Assembly (NCBI GenBank): GCA_013399895.1 | Contig: VXBA01005469.1 | Location: 412,249 to 476,248, forward strand | DNA length: 64,000 nt | Source of the DNA: Serilophus lunatus | Taxonomy: Eukaryota; Chordata; Aves; Passeriformes; Eurylaimidae | Reading direction: 5' to 3' | In this document: in pieces, positions 63,206-64,000 of the stretch | Layout: every line of letters begins with the position of its first letter | Position numbering within the stretch: the stretch's first letter is position 1 | Translations under genes and position numbers: made by a program | The notes under the pieces: model-generated | Told to the model about the DNA's origin: nothing | The model's database searches: none | Seen by the model: only the letters and a program-made list of their open reading frames with translations

Positions 63206-63642
63206 TAGAATCATGGAATCATTTAGGTTGGAAAAGACCTCTAAGATCATCGAGTCCAACCATAAACCCACCACTAAACCATGTCCCTAAGTCCCACATT
63301 TACACACCTTTAAATACTTCCAGGGATGGCGAGTCCACCACTTCCCTGAGCAGTCTGTTCCAATCCCTATTCCACCATCCCTTCAGTAAAGAANTACATG
63401 GGGATAATATTGGGATTAGGGAAAATAATAATAATAAAAAGCTCCAGACACATTTAGAATCATGGAATCATTTAGGTTGGAAAAGACCTCTAAGATCATC
63501 GAGTCCAACCATAAACCCACCACTAAACCATGTCCCTAAGTCCCACATTTACACACCTTTAAATACTTCCAGGGATGGCGAGTCCACCACTTCCCTGAGC
63601 AGTCTGTTCCAATCCCTATTCCACCATCCCTTCAGTAAAGAA
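63146..63642 (+). repeat. Exact 248-bp tandem copy around one N, probable assembly artefact
   Basis: 63146-63393 and 63395-63642 are both 248 bases and appear identical, including the (AAT)n run and the start of the CR1 element, with a single N between. A genuine duplication of unique flank plus repeat, split precisely at an N, is unlikely; a failed overlap join is the better explanation. Confidence 0.85.
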
Positions 63643-64000
63643 TTTTTCCCTAATGTCCAACCTGAACTTTCCCTGGCTCACCTTGAGGGCATTTCCTCCG
63701 GTCCTGTTACTTGATACCCGTGGAGAAGAGGCCGATCCCCACCTGGCTACACCCTCCTTTCAGGCCAGTGATCAGATCACTCCCGACCCTGCTTTTTTCC
63801 AGCCTCCCCAGCTCCCTCAGTCGCCCCTCGTCAGGGTCTGGTGCTCCAGCCCCTTCGCCAGCTGCCTTGCCCGTCTCTGGACTCGCTGCAGCAACTCAAT
63901 GTCTTTCTTGAAGCCAATGGCCCCAAACTGGACACAGGATTCCAGGTGCGACCTCACCAGCGCCGAGGATTTTCTCGGGGGTCTGTTACTGGTGAGAGCC
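63206..64000 (-). mobile_element. CR1 LINE 3' end, younger copy running off the window
   Basis: The + strand shows a reversed CR1 with little decay: tagaatcatggaatcatttaggttgg, aaaagacctctaagatcatcgagtcc, then aacctgaactttccctggc, ttgaagccaatggccccaaactggacac and ccaggtgcgacctcaccag. The first part appears twice because of the duplication around the N at 63394. The element continues past the window end. Confidence 0.93.

Noticed and set aside
63142..63714. 190-codon frame containing two identical 80-residue halves
   Set aside because: It crosses the N and the probable false duplication and consists of reversed CR1 sequence.
1..64000. CRISPR arrays, operons, riboswitches, tRNA or rRNA genes
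   Set aside because: The sequence is vertebrate; no spaced direct-repeat array, cloverleaf or rRNA-like stretch was seen.

Overview
The window looks like nuclear DNA of a bird. Several fragments match the 3' end of avian CR1 LINEs, there is a degraded endogenous retrovirus, and the two recognisable genes have short exons, long introns and canonical GT-AG splice sites. Passerine versus other bird cannot be decided from the sequence alone. The scaffold is a draft, with N gaps at 12898-12908, 24505-25068 and 63394.

Two multi-exon genes of the CD2/SLAM branch of the immunoglobulin superfamily lie head to tail on the + strand. Gene A (six coding exons, 17813-28014, 334 codons plus stop) encodes a signal peptide, an Ig V-like domain without the canonical disulfide, a C2-like domain with the family's extra disulfide, a transmembrane helix and a long acidic tail without tyrosine. 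Its closest match by eye is CD58 (LFA-3), the ligand of CD2, but the long tail is atypical, so it is called CD58-like. Gene B (five coding exons, 42499-53970, 296 codons plus stop) is CD2. It has the same two-domain ectodomain, a transmembrane helix, a basic juxtamembrane stretch and a proline-rich tail with two copies of RPLPQP. Its 61-nt first exon, too short to show up as a long reading frame, was found by splice phase. In both genes exon 1 is exactly 61 nt and every intron is phase 1, which supports the models and a common origin. If gene A is the CD2 ligand, the window holds an adhesion ligand and its T-cell receptor about 14.5 kb apart on one strand.

Layout: 1-17812 is intergenic, with an ATGG microsatellite, two CR1 relics, a possible orphan Ig-like exon near 6.9 kb, a retroviral pol relic near 10.3-11.5 kb and a second ATGG array near 15.0 kb. 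17813-28014 is the CD58-like gene; its intron 3 carries a 20-bp GC-box minisatellite that runs into a 564-base gap. 28015-42498 is the 3' UTR of gene A plus intergenic DNA with two CR1 relics and a MIR-like relic. 42499-53970 is CD2. 53971-64000 is the CD2 3' UTR and intergenic sequence, ending in a younger CR1 copy that contains a probable assembly duplication. I see no tRNA, rRNA, CRISPR array or bacterial feature.
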